A model generated the notes under the pieces. The model worked only from the letters and a program-made list of their open reading frames with translations, did not search any database and had not been told where the DNA came from. Made by a program: the position numbers and the translations under genes. A stretch of DNA of 64,000 bases from CAVZVZ01 sp963778895 (GTDB lineage Bacteria > Actinomycetota > Acidimicrobiia > Acidimicrobiales > Acidimicrobilacustridaceae): the NCBI GenBank assembly GCA_963778895.1, contig CAVZVZ010000005.1, forward strand, positions 496,001-560,000, given 5' to 3'. Below are positions 17,971 through 29,079 of the stretch, piece by piece. Numbering within the stretch: position 1 is the stretch's first letter; each line of letters starts with the position of its first letter.

Positions 17971-18426
17971 GTGAGCAACGCCGATGATTTCGACAGCCCG
18001 CTCGTCGACGTGGTCATGCTGCTGGCCGACTCGGCCCAGGTTGCCGACGGCAAGCTCTACGTCCTCGGTGGCGGCGTACAGGTGCTCGGGCCGCAACCTC
18101 AGCCCGTCGCGCTCGGACTCCTGATCTATGTGCCGTGGGACCGGGCCAACATCGCCCATGACTGGAAGCTCGAGCTGCTCGACGAGGACGGCATTCCCGT
18201 ACTCCACAACGAGATGCCGGTGATCGTCGCTGGCCAGTTCGAAGCCGGACGACCCGCGGGCTGGCCTCCGGGCCGGCCGCTGTTGGTGCCGCTCGCCATC
18301 AACTTCAGTGCCTTGCCGGTGGAGGCCGGGCGCAGCTACACGTGGCGCTTCGTCGTCGACGACAGCACCGAACCGAACTGGCGGGTGAGCTTCAGCATCA
18401 ATCCCCCGCCACAGGTCGACACCTGA
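17971..18426 (+). CDS. Hypothetical protein (resembles DUF6941-type proteins)
   Basis: A 151-residue cytoplasmic beta-rich protein. 'VDVVMLLADSAQVADGKLYV', 'LGGGVQVLG' and 'LLVPLAINFSALPVEAGRSY' resemble a family I recall as DUF6941, but I cannot confirm this without a profile search. GTG start at 17971. The stop lies 3 bases before the convergent pirin gene. No function is assigned. Confidence 0.65.
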   Translation: MSNADDFDSPLVDVVMLLADSAQVADGKLYVLGGGVQVLGPQPQPVALGLLIYVPWDRANIAHDWKLELLDEDGIPVLHNEMPVIVAGQFEAGRPAGWPPGRPLLVPLAINFSALPVEAGRSYTWRFVVDDSTEPNWRVSFSINPPPQVDT

Positions 18427-18429
18427 CGG

Positions 18430-19140
18430 TCAGGCGGTCGCCCAGATCAGCAGCTCGACCCCGTCGGCGCCGGCGGTCAGCTCGCGTGCTCCCGCGGCAG
18501 TGGCCCGCACCGCGTCGCCCTGTTGCAGGACGAGATCGTCGTAGTTGGCCGAGCCACGCGCGACGAAGACGTGCGTGTGCGGAGCCTCGGGCGCCGACAC
18601 CACGGCACCTGGCTCCAGCCGCCCACCCCACAGAACTGCGTCCTTCTGGTGAATCGTCACCGCCCCGGTGTGTCCCTCTCCGGAAGCGATCGGGAACAGC
18701 GCCCCCGCGCCGAGCGGCTCGCCCACATCGATCTGTTCGTAGCCGGCCTCGATGCCTTCGGTGTCGGGTCGCACCCACATCTGCACGAAGTGCACGGGCT
18801 CGGTCGCGCTGGCGTTCATCTCCGAGTGACGGATGCCGCGGCCAGCGCTCATCCGCTGTGCCAACCCGGGGTAGATCACATCGTGATTGCCCAGCGTGTC
18901 CTCGTGCTCCAAACGACCGTCGAGCACCCACGTGACGATCTCCATGTCCCGATGGGCGTGAGTTTGGAAGCCGCCTCCCGGCCCGACGGTGTCGTCGTTG
19001 TTGACCAGCAGCAGGCCGTGATGGGTGTTGTCCGGGTCGTAGTGCGAACTGAAGCTGAAGCTGTGCCACGAGTCGAGCCAACCGAGGTCGGTGTGGAAGC
19101 GATCTCGGGCTCGGCGTACGTCGATCGCGGTGTCGGCCAC
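18430..19140 (-). CDS. Pirin family protein
   Basis: A 236-residue bicupin. The N-terminal cupin has 'LDSWHSFSFSSHYDP', the metal-binding 'GFQTHAHRDMEIVTWVLDG' (His-x-His and Glu) and 'SAGRGIRHSEMNAS', the pirin signature. The C-terminal cupin is weaker. Bacterial pirins include quercetinases and regulators of pyruvate dehydrogenase; which applies here is unknown. The GTG start at 19140 lies 2 bases after the stop of the YceI-family gene, so the two are co-transcribed. Confidence 0.9.
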   Translation of the reverse strand: MADTAIDVRRARDRFHTDLGWLDSWHSFSFSSHYDPDNTHHGLLLVNNDDTVGPGGGFQTHAHRDMEIVTWVLDGRLEHEDTLGNHDVIYPGLAQRMSAGRGIRHSEMNASATEPVHFVQMWVRPDTEGIEAGYEQIDVGEPLGAGALFPIASGEGHTGAVTIHQKDAVLWGGRLEPGAVVSAPEAPHTHVFVARGSANYDDLVLQQGDAVRATAAGARELTAGADGVELLIWATA

Positions 19141-19142
19141 GA

Positions 19143-19841
19143 CTACGACTTCGCGAACGCGAGTTGCACCTCGAACGTGCCCGCGTCGTCGACGTTGACG
19201 AATCCGCTGCGCGGTGGGCTGATCGAGTAGTCGGCCAACACGATGTCGGCGCCACCTGCCACGTTGATACGTCCATCCTTCAGACTCGTCTGCAACGGAA
19301 TGGTCACGGTCTTCGTCACCCCGTGCAACGTGAGCTCACCGACGGCGTCGACATCGGCCGACGATCCTTCCGCTGGTGTCGTCGGCAACGTGATGGGCTC
19401 GGTGAGCTTGAACGTCGCGGTCGGGATGGTGTTGGTCTCGAGCCCGCCCGTCTTCTGCGTGGTGTCGCGGCGGCTCTCGTCACTCTTCAGCTGCTGCATG
19501 TCGGCGGTGATCTCCACCGCGGTGATCTGGTTGCCCTGAACCGTGAGGGTGCCCGTCACTGCAGGAGTACGACCCGTCGCGGTCTTCTTGATGCTCTCAC
19601 CGCCGAAGAGCTCTTGGATCCGGTAACCGACGAAGATGTTGTCGCCGGTGACTGCGGTCCATGTGCCGTCCGGATTCGTCAACGGTGTGCCCGTTGTCTG
19701 GCTCGACCCGCTTTGCTCGATCGCAGCCAAATTCGCCTCCGGGGCGGCCGTATCACGGAGGACGAAGTACCAGAAGCCAAAGGCGCCGCCGACAATGACG
19801 ACCACCACGGCCACGAGTGCGATCTTCACCGAACGTTGCAT
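19143..19841 (-). CDS. Membrane-anchored YceI family protein
   Basis: A 232-residue protein with one N-terminal transmembrane helix (about residues 7-27) and an extracytoplasmic YceI lipocalin-like domain: 'NPDGTWTAVTGDNIFVGYRI', 'TPAVTGTLTVQGNQITAVEI', 'AVGELTLHGVTKTVTIPLQT', 'IVLADYSISPPRSGFVNVDD'. The family binds isoprenoid or other amphiphilic molecules in a beta-barrel; the ligand here is unknown. It forms a two-gene operon with the pirin gene. The 95 bp upstream separate it from ftsB. Confidence 0.88.
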   Translation of the reverse strand: MQRSVKIALVAVVVVIVGGAFGFWYFVLRDTAAPEANLAAIEQSGSSQTTGTPLTNPDGTWTAVTGDNIFVGYRIQELFGGESIKKTATGRTPAVTGTLTVQGNQITAVEITADMQQLKSDESRRDTTQKTGGLETNTIPTATFKLTEPITLPTTPAEGSSADVDAVGELTLHGVTKTVTIPLQTSLKDGRINVAGGADIVLADYSISPPRSGFVNVDDAGTFEVQLAFAKS

Positions 19842-19936
19842 GTCGCTCCAAGCGTGAGGTTCCCTCACCTTACGTTCGGGTCGCCGATCGGGATGGCGTC
19901 GAGCGCGGAGTTCGCCCATTCCCGGGGACATCGGGC

Positions 19937-21591
<1,655 letters not shown>

Positions 21592-21675
21592 TTACTCCTG
21601 TTGCTCGTGTTCTCATCGTGGCATGTGGGGCCACTGGGGCCGTGAATACCCGATGATTGCATGGAATAGGAAAAC

Positions 21676-21693
21676 CGATATTCGCCGCTATAC
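21676..21693 (+). repeat. Left copy of an 18-bp imperfect direct repeat
   Basis: Reads CGATATTCGCCGCTATAC; its partner at 22958-22975 reads CAATATTTGTTGCTATAC. 14 of 18 bases match and all four differences are transitions. The pair brackets the lone ATPase gene. The left copy also runs into an inverted repeat at 21685-21705 (CCGC, ATACC / GGTAT, GCGG, with one bulged T). Confidence 0.5.
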
Positions 21694-21727
21694 CCAGGTA
21701 TGCGGGGCGGGGACCGCGGTGGACCCG

Positions 21728-22918
21728 TCAGGATGTCGCTTCGTTCGGCCCGCTGCGAATCCAGCGCTTCATGAAGTCGTCGAACATCGGGACCGTGAAA
21801 TCGATCTCACCCCACCGGGGCGAGTAGCAGAGTGCCCGTTTGATCAGGGCGTCGCGAGTCGTTGCGAGAGCACTCGTCTTCTTACCGAGCAGCGCGGCGA
21901 CATCTGACGACCTCACCGGCCCCGGCCCCAGTTCGGCCATGGCGCGGAGGTACAGCCGCTCGCCGTCGTTCGTCCGGCCAACTCGTACCCGGAAGAAGCC
22001 GTCGTCGAGTTCCGCGACCGCGAGGGGGATGGAGCGTTCGACCTCGTCGAGAGTGATCTCCCGTGGCCCCTCGGCCACGTCCCACGCCTGCTTGCCGAAC
22101 TCCTGCAGGAAGTACGGATAGCCCTTGGTCACCTCGACCAAGCGCGAAAGCGACCGTTTGTCCCACGCCACCCCCTCGTCGCGTGCAGGTGTCTCCAGGG
22201 CCTCGAGCGCCTCGGCATCCGACAAGGAGCCGATCTGGGGAAACGTGAACATGCGTTCGGCATAAGACTTCGCTTCGCCCGTCAGGGTTGCGAGCATCGG
22301 CAGGCCGGCTCCTGCGATGGTGATGGGGAGTCGCACTTGGGCGGCGCGGTGGAGACCGACGACGAGGGCCGAGAGAGTTTCGTCGTCCACGTAGTGCAGC
22401 TCATCGATGGTGAGAAACACGCCCGTGTCGTGGTCACGAGCAACCTCGCCGAGCTCGACGAACAATCCCGCCAGATCAGTGGCCAGGTCGCCCGAGTCCG
22501 CCGGGCCGGACACGAGGTCGACGTCGATGTGCACGCCGGGACCGTCGGGGATCTGAACGCTGAACGCCTTCAGCACCCCGAGCGCGTGTCGCACTCGTTC
22601 GCCGATTCGGCGTTTCGCGTCCATCGCCAGCAGCACCTTGCGAAATGCGGTCACCAGACGGATCGCGAGTCGGCCTTCGTCGGACACCTCGATGTGCTCG
22701 TGGAAGTAGCCACGCGCGTCGGCGATCAGCTCGAACTCGTTCAGCAGGACGGTCTTCCCGACGCCCCGTAGACCCGTGAGCATCTGACTTCGGCCATCCC
22801 GGCCCAAGAGGAGGCGCTGGAGTGCGACATCCATGGCCTCGATCTCCCGATCGCGGCCGACCAGCGCGGGGGGACGGGTCCCAGCCCCGGGGCTGAAGGG
22901 GTTACGAACCGGATCCAC
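21728..22918 (-). CDS. AAA-type ATP-binding protein (Orc1/Cdc6-like architecture), accessory
   Basis: A 396-residue STAND/AAA-type ATPase. Walker A is 'LTGLRGVGKTVLLNEF' (about residues 47-62), Walker B is 'GVFLTIDELHYVDDETLSAL', a sensor region is 'LPITIAGAGLPML', and the C-terminal half looks like winged-helix DNA-binding segments ('VRSSDVAALLGKKTSALATT'). Proteins of this design are scattered as lone genes in actinobacteria; roles in DNA binding or toxin-antitoxin-like systems have been suggested but none is proven. GTG start with AGGA 8 bases upstream. It sits between eno and mazG, with AT-rich flanks and direct repeats at 21676 and 22958, suggesting insertion into a conserved locus. Confidence 0.8.
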   Translation of the reverse strand: MDPVRNPFSPGAGTRPPALVGRDREIEAMDVALQRLLLGRDGRSQMLTGLRGVGKTVLLNEFELIADARGYFHEHIEVSDEGRLAIRLVTAFRKVLLAMDAKRRIGERVRHALGVLKAFSVQIPDGPGVHIDVDLVSGPADSGDLATDLAGLFVELGEVARDHDTGVFLTIDELHYVDDETLSALVVGLHRAAQVRLPITIAGAGLPMLATLTGEAKSYAERMFTFPQIGSLSDAEALEALETPARDEGVAWDKRSLSRLVEVTKGYPYFLQEFGKQAWDVAEGPREITLDEVERSIPLAVAELDDGFFRVRVGRTNDGERLYLRAMAELGPGPVRSSDVAALLGKKTSALATTRDALIKRALCYSPRWGEIDFTVPMFDDFMKRWIRSGPNEATS

Positions 22919-22957
22919 GTCGAGATCCTAGCCATATATAGGAAGAAATAGTGATTT

Positions 22958-22975
22958 CAATATTTGTTGCTATAC
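22958..22975 (+). repeat. Right copy of the 18-bp imperfect direct repeat
   Basis: Partner of the repeat at 21676-21693. It lies in a strikingly AT-rich stretch (about 22930-22990) between the ATPase gene start and the mazG stop. The same stretch has TATATA close to the ATPase start, a plausible -10 for that gene. Confidence 0.5.
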
Positions 22976-23045
22976 GTGACTACAAACAGCACCTAGGGCT
23001 CGGGGAACGGCTCGGCACGGGCCGAGCGACTCGGTCAGCCGTGGA

Positions 23046-24395
23046 TCACTCGCGTTCGCTCACCGTCAATCGATATCGGTTGGTGTAGGCCCGCAGCGCG
23101 TGCTCGGGATCGATGTCGGCTCGACGAGCCAGGTCTGCGATGGCGAACAACAGCGCCCCGACGGTTTCGGGGTCGGGAGTGGTGCCCAGCTCAGCCACCG
23201 ACGTCTCGACCGACGGCGTGGTCGGCAGCCCGACACCTTGCTCGGCGAGCGTGTTCGCCTTCCGCTGGATCTTCAACGCGAGGAGCAATGAGGGGAGCGA
23301 GGACGGGATGCCGTCGAACACGCTGTCGCGGCCCTTCTCCTCCTTCTTGATCTGTTCCCAGTTGCGCACCACGTCCTCGGCGCCGTCGACGTCGACGTCC
23401 CCGAACACATGCGGATGGCGGTGGTAGAGCTTGTCGTGCACCGTCTGGGCCACGTCGGCCAGGGTGAATTGCCCGGCCTCGGCTGCGAGCGTCGCGTGGA
23501 ACACCACCTGGAACAGCAGGTCGCCGAGTTCCTCCTCCAGGTGTTCGTACCCGGTACCGGTCTCGGGATCGACGTGCTCGATCGCATCCAGCACCTCGTA
23601 GGTCTCCTCGACGAGGTGCCGCATCAGCGATTGATGGGTCTGTTCACGATCCCACGGGCATTCACGCCGCAGCGTCGCCACGAGCTCGGCGAATCGCTCG
23701 ACCTCTCGTGCCACGGGAGCGTCGAGCACCGGGATCCACACCGTCGTGAGGTGGTCGGGCTCCACCTCGCGATCGAGGTCCACCCATGGCACCTCATCGA
23801 TCCGTTCGTCGGGCGTACCGAGGCGCTGCAACACGGTCACCGTGCTCACGGCGTCGAGTGACGATTCCGTGCCGGCGTCGAGCGCGAGCTTGATGTCGGA
23901 GAGCACCGTTCGCGAATCGCATTGCGCGACCAGCAAGGGACCGCGCTCCCCCGCCGCCTCGATCGCGAATCGTTGACCATCGACGAGCCGCACGCCCCTC
24001 TCGAGAGGATCGATACCGAGTCGATTCCAGGCCAGATCGAGGAACGACAGTGCCGGACGTACGTCGACCTCGACACGAACGTCGGAGCGGAGCAGTTCGA
24101 CGGTTCGTTCGGCAACGAGCGGCGAGCCCGGCACCGCGTACAAGACTTCGCCGTGGTGTTGCGCCGCCGCGACGAGTTGCTCGACGATCTCCGGATAGAC
24201 GTCGGCGAGCGCTTCCGCCTGCTCGTACACCTCGTCGAAGCTGTCAGCGTCGTCCAACTCGACTGCCGCGGGGTGCCGTCGCGTCCGCAAGAACTGGGGC
24301 CGGATCGTGACCAGTGCCTCGCTCGTGGCCCTATCGATCAGCTCCGGTCCCGCCGGTCCGAGGCCCACGACGACGATGCGGGGGCGACCCGACAT
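23046..24395 (-). CDS. mazG: Nucleoside triphosphate pyrophosphohydrolase MazG with N-terminal tetrapyrrole-methylase-like domain
   Basis: A 449-residue two-domain protein. Residues 1 to about 200 form a tetrapyrrole-methylase-like domain ('RIVVVGLGPAGPELIDRATS', 'EVLYAVPGSPLVAERTVELL'). The rest is MazG: 'LRRECPWDREQTHQSLMRHL', 'EETYEVLDAIE', 'LEEELGDLLFQVVFHATLA' (the metal-binding Glu/Asp set) and 'HRHPHVFGDV'. MazG hydrolyses aberrant or excess NTPs, limiting misincorporation; the N-terminal domain's role is unknown. The fusion is common in Firmicutes and some actinobacteria. It lies 3 bases after the foldase lipoprotein gene, in the mfd-foldase-mazG operon. Confidence 0.95.
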   Translation of the reverse strand: MSGRPRIVVVGLGPAGPELIDRATSEALVTIRPQFLRTRRHPAAVELDDADSFDEVYEQAEALADVYPEIVEQLVAAAQHHGEVLYAVPGSPLVAERTVELLRSDVRVEVDVRPALSFLDLAWNRLGIDPLERGVRLVDGQRFAIEAAGERGPLLVAQCDSRTVLSDIKLALDAGTESSLDAVSTVTVLQRLGTPDERIDEVPWVDLDREVEPDHLTTVWIPVLDAPVAREVERFAELVATLRRECPWDREQTHQSLMRHLVEETYEVLDAIEHVDPETGTGYEHLEEELGDLLFQVVFHATLAAEAGQFTLADVAQTVHDKLYHRHPHVFGDVDVDGAEDVVRNWEQIKKEEKGRDSVFDGIPSSLPSLLLALKIQRKANTLAEQGVGLPTTPSVETSVAELGTTPDPETVGALLFAIADLARRADIDPEHALRAYTNRYRLTVSERE

Positions 24396-24398
24396 TGC

Positions 24399-25538
24399 TC
24401 AGGGCGTGCTGGCGGTCGGTGAGGATTGATCGGTCGACCCCGAGTCGGTGCCGTTCAACTGATCGACGATCGGCAACGTGGTCGACGGTGCCGTGGGGCC
24501 GTCAGGCGGAACGACCTCGGCCTTGCTCTCGTCGAACGTACCGAACCGCGGATCGACCTTGATCGTGGCGCCCTGCAGGAAGTCGGTCGCCGCCTGCTGG
24601 GTCACATCACCCTTCTGCTGCTCGAGTTGCTGACGGATCGAATCCTGGATCTCGTCGAAGGGCACGGTGCCTCGGCTCCGCACGAGGAAGAGGTAGACGC
24701 CGCTGTCCGTCTGGAGGGGACTGCTGAGTTGACCGGCCGGCGCGGCATAGATCGCGTCTTCGAGCTCCTGCGGGACTTGGCCACTGCCACGAGGCAGGCA
24801 GGTGCGTGCACCTTTGAGCTCATCGGAACCTGCGGACGAGAGGCCTTCCGCGATGGTGGTGAGGTCCTCACCCGCTCGAACCCGTGCCACGACCTGATCG
24901 ATCTGAGCACTGGCGGCCGCAGTGTCGCTCGGCGTTGGTGCCGTCTGGCCGGAGCCGGCCGGCGCGAACACGAGCGCGAAGCACGCGACGTCGCCCCCGG
25001 CCTGCTGCATGATCGAGTCGATGTTCTGGTCGTAGTAGGCCCGAACGTCGTCGTCGGTGACGGCTGCGGGAGGAGCCGACGCCTCGACCACGCGTTTCAA
25101 AGCCAGCTGGTTGGCGTTGGCCGCGACCAGGCGGTCGATGAAGTCCTGCGGGACCTCACCGGTGGACTGCAACCGGCTGTAGCTCTGTTGAGCTTGGGAG
25201 GTCTCATCCGATGTCGGCTCTCCACCCAGCGATTGCAGCTGTTGTTCGACCAACGTGTTCTGGATGAGCACGGATAGCCAGCCCGCCACGAACTCGGTCG
25301 TGTACGTCTTGCTGTCCGAGCCGTAGACCTGCGTGCCGTTCTGTTGGAGGTTGGCCTTGTAGCTCGCGCTGTTGGCGAGCACGGCAAGGTCGTCGTACAG
25401 CGAGCTCATGCTGATGTCGGTGCCGTTCACCGTCGCGGCGGCGCCCGACCCGAGCCCACTCGACGACGAGCAGCCGGCCGCCAACGCGAGCAGGGCGGCG
25501 ATGACCAGGACGGAGATGGGGAGAGAGAGCTTTTTCAC
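24399..25538 (-). CDS. SurA/PrsA-like foldase lipoprotein (peptidyl-prolyl isomerase type)
   Basis: A 379-residue lipoprotein: signal peptide 'KKLSLPISVLVIAALLALAA' ending in 'GC' at about residue 23, a SurA_N-like helical domain ('ATVNGTDISMSSLYDDLAVL', 'LVEQQLQSLGGEP') and a rotamase-like segment ('VRAGEDLTTIAEGLSSAGSD', 'GQLSSPLQTDSGVYLFLVRS'). It would assist folding of exported proteins outside the membrane. The GTG at 25538 is chosen because the signal peptide begins there; the frame is open further upstream into mfd. Gene order mfd-foldase-mazG is conserved in actinobacteria. Confidence 0.88.
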   Translation of the reverse strand: MKKLSLPISVLVIAALLALAAGCSSSSGLGSGAAATVNGTDISMSSLYDDLAVLANSASYKANLQQNGTQVYGSDSKTYTTEFVAGWLSVLIQNTLVEQQLQSLGGEPTSDETSQAQQSYSRLQSTGEVPQDFIDRLVAANANQLALKRVVEASAPPAAVTDDDVRAYYDQNIDSIMQQAGGDVACFALVFAPAGSGQTAPTPSDTAAASAQIDQVVARVRAGEDLTTIAEGLSSAGSDELKGARTCLPRGSGQVPQELEDAIYAAPAGQLSSPLQTDSGVYLFLVRSRGTVPFDEIQDSIRQQLEQQKGDVTQQAATDFLQGATIKVDPRFGTFDESKAEVVPPDGPTAPSTTLPIVDQLNGTDSGSTDQSSPTASTP

Positions 25539-25578
25539 GCGAAGGGGCAGCCTACGAAGGCCCAGGCTCTGACACCAG

Positions 25579-28500
25579 TCAGGCGTGGTCAGGCCCCGCG
25601 CCGGACTCTTCGCCGGGCGGGATGAGCTGGCGGAGGGCCTCGATGAGCTCGGTGGCGGCATCGTCGGCCCGTTTGATGGGCAGCTGCAGCTGCGACGAGT
25701 CGGGCTTGTACACCGACGCCTTGTACAGCCGCTCGAGCCGAACGACCTTGCTCGTCTTGAGCGCGACCGGGCTCAACCGCGCGACGTAGCGAGACGGACC
25801 GAACCCCGCGCCGCCGGTCGCTTTGGTCACGGTCACGTCCCGCACACCCGTCCGCACGCACTCGGCGCGCAGCATCGCGGCCTCCATCAGCTTCTCGGCG
25901 GGCGGCGGCAACGGGCCGTACCGGTCGACCCATTCGACCCGGAGGTCGTCGACTTCGCCGGTCGTCTCGACGGCCGCCAGTCGGCGATACGCCTCCAAGC
26001 GCAGCTCTTCGCGCTCGACGTAGTCCTTGGGAAGATGCGCGTCGAAGGGCAACTCGAGTTTGATCTCGGCCGGCTCACGCGGTTGCTCGCCCTTCAACTC
26101 GGCTACGGCTTCCGTGACCATCTGGCAGTACAGGTCGTAACCCACCGCGGCGATGTGGCCGGATTGTCCCGTACCGAGCAGGTTTCCCGCCCCGCGGATC
26201 TCGAGGTCGCGCATGGCGATCTTGAACCCGGATCCGAGCTCGGTCGCCTCGCCGATGGTCTTGAGTCGCTCGTACGCCTCCTCGGTCAGCGATCGATCGG
26301 GCGGAAAGAACAAGTACGCATACGCGCGCTGACCGGCGCGACCGACTCGACCGCGCAACTGATGCAGCTGACCGAGGCCGAGCAAGTCGGCACGATCCAC
26401 GACGAGCGTGTTCACCGTCGGCATGTCGATCCCGGACTCGATGATCGTGGTGCACACCAACACGTCGTACTCGCCCTCCCAGAAGTCGAGCACGATTCGT
26501 TCGAGCGAACCCTCGTCCATCTGACCGTGGGCAATGGCGATGCGGGCCTCGGGCACGAGCTCCCGCAGACCGGCGGCCACGAACTCGATGTCCTGCACCC
26601 GGTTGTGCACGAAGAAGACCTGGCCTTCGCGCAGCAGCTCACGGCGGATCGACTCGCCCACCGCTCGCTCGTCGTACTCGCCGACGTAGGTGAGGATCGG
26701 TTGGCGTTCGGCGGGCGGAGTGTTGAGCAAGGTGAGGTCGCGGATGCCGGTAAGGCTCATCTCCAACGTTCGAGGGATAGGTGTCGCCGTGAGCGTCAGC
26801 ACGTCGACATCGGCCTTCCACCGCTTGATCTGTTCCTTGTGGTGCACACCGAAGCGCTGTTCCTCGTCGACGACGAGCAGACCGAGCCGCTTGAACTCCA
26901 CGTCGGTCGACAACAGACGATGGGTCCCGACCACGACATCGACCTCGCCGTCGGCCAGACCCGTCGCAACCTTGCGAGCTTGGGCATTGGTGAGAAAGCG
27001 GCTGAGCACTTCGACACGAATCGGATAGCCGGCCAACCGTTCGCTGAAGGTTTGGAAGTGTTGTTGAGCCAGCAATGTCGTGGGCACCAACACCGCGGCC
27101 TGCTTGCCGTCGGTGACAGCCTTGAAGATGGCCCGCAAGGCGACTTCGGTCTTTCCGAAACCGACATCTCCGCAGACGAGGCGGTCCATGGGCACGGCCG
27201 CTTCCATGTCCGCCTTCACTTCGTCGATGGCCTTGAGCTGGTCGGGCGTCTCCTCGAAGGGGAACAGCTCTTCCAACTCGCGCTGCCACGGGCCATCGGG
27301 TGCGAAGGAGTGCCCGACCGTGTTCACACGCGTTTGGTAGAGCACCACCAGCTCCTGCGCGATCTCGGCCACGGCCGAACGCACTCGCGCCTTGGTCTTC
27401 TGCCAATCGCTGCCACCCAGCCGACTGAGGCTGGGTGACTCGCCGCCTGTGTAGTGCCGAACGGTGTCGATCTGCTCCGACGGCACGTACAGGCGATCGT
27501 CACCGCGGTATTCGAGCAGCAGATAGTCGCGATCCACCCCCCCGATGGCCCGCTTGACCATGCCGCCATAGCGGGCGACGCCATGCTGATAGTGCACGAC
27601 GTAGTCGCCCGCGGTGAGGTCGTCGAAGAAGCCTTGGGCGGCCTGCTTGCGCGGGCGGGCGCGCCGGTGCGCCCGGCGCCGGCCGGTGACGTCGCTCTCG
27701 GACAGCACGGCGAGCTTGGCGCTCGGGAGGATGAAGCCGCGCTCGAGCGGCGCGACCGTGATGTGCCCGCCGGGCCGCGTGAGATCGGCGGTGCCGGTGT
27801 CGAGCCCGAAGTGCACACCGTGGTCGGCGAGCAGATGGTGAACCCGCTCCGCGGAACCGGCTCCATCGGCACCGACGGTGATGCGGTAGCCGTCGGCCAG
27901 CAGTTGGTCGATCTGGCGCACGAGCGGGGATCCGTCACCAACGACGGGATCCCAACCCGCGGCGGCCACCGTGGCGACATCGGGGCCTTCGGGCGCAGTC
28001 GTGACCGTCCACGCCGGTGCGTCCGTCTCGGCGAGGAGGCGGTCGAAGTCGACGTGCAGTTGCGGGAAGGCCTCGCCGTCGGCGCCCCAGGTCTTGGCGA
28101 GGGTGCGCTCGAGGTCGGCCTCCTCGGCGAGGATGTCGGCGGCACGGTCGCGCATACGACGCGGATCGACGAGCAGGACCAGGGCGTCCTGGTCGAGCAG
28201 ATCGAACAACACGCGGTCATCGGCGGTGAGCCACGGCAACCACGACTCCATGCCGTCGAAGGTGAGGCCTTCGGCCAATCGCTCCCACTGCTCTCTCCCC
28301 CACGGCTGCTCCGCCACGAGCGCCTCGGCCCGCTTGCGAACCTCGTCCGTTGGCAGCAGTTCGCGGCAGGGAAAGATCTCGATCGTCTCCAGGTCGACCG
28401 TGGACCGTTGGTCGGCCACGGCGAACTCGGTGAGCCGGTCGACCTCGTCGCCCCAGAGGTCGATCCGGACGGGAACGTCGCTCGTGGAGGGGAACACGTC

Positions 28501-29038
28501 GACGATCGAACCTCTGACTGCGACCTCACCTCGATGTTCGACTTGGTACTCACGCCGGTATCCCGCGGCAACGAGACGATCGACCAGGTCGGTCGGATCA
28601 AGTACCTCACCGCGCGCGACCGACGAGCGGGGCGACATCGGTTGCGTGGGGCCCGAGCCGCTGCACGAGGGCGCGCACCGGTGCCACGACGATTCGGGGC
28701 GCCCGATCCGCGTTTCGAAGCCGCCACATCGTGCGCAGCCGGCGTCCCATCGTCTCGACCGTGGGGCTCACGCGCTCGAACGGCAGCGTCTCCCACGCGG
28801 GGAACAGGTCGACCTCGTCGGCACCGAGGAAGGTCCGGAGGTCGTGGTGCAGTCGGTCGGCGTCGCCAGTGGTGGGCGTGGCCACCACGATCGGACAGCG
28901 CGCCGACAACACCGCGAGGCCGGCCATCGTGATGGCGCGGGCCGGTTCGGGGACCGCGAGCACCGCGCTGGATCGGCCCAAGACCTCGGTCAGCGCCGGT
29001 TCATCGCGCAGCAGCGGGGGAAGATCCGTCAGGGGCAC
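25579..29038 (-). CDS. mfd: Transcription-repair coupling factor Mfd, +1 frameshift
   Basis: About 1150 residues. Mfd releases RNA polymerase stalled at DNA damage and recruits UvrA. The N-terminal UvrB-like part ends with '[19 protein letters not shown]' in one frame and resumes as '[20 protein letters not shown]' in the next; one extra G near 28622 explains it. The remainder is intact: RNAP-interacting region ('[17 protein letters not shown]'), Walker A '[15 protein letters not shown]', '[17 protein letters not shown]', '[20 protein letters not shown]', '[19 protein letters not shown]' and the TRCF domain. The downstream foldase gene is 40 bases away. Confidence 0.95.
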
Positions 29039-29079
29039 AGCTTTGGCAGGCTATCGCCGTGCCCCTCCCGTCCCGGCGG

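Noticed and set aside
25585..27438. 617-codon open frame antisense to mfd, and similar long antisense frames at 27454-28932
   Set aside because: They lie opposite conserved Mfd sequence, have shadow-type composition and no recognisable domain.
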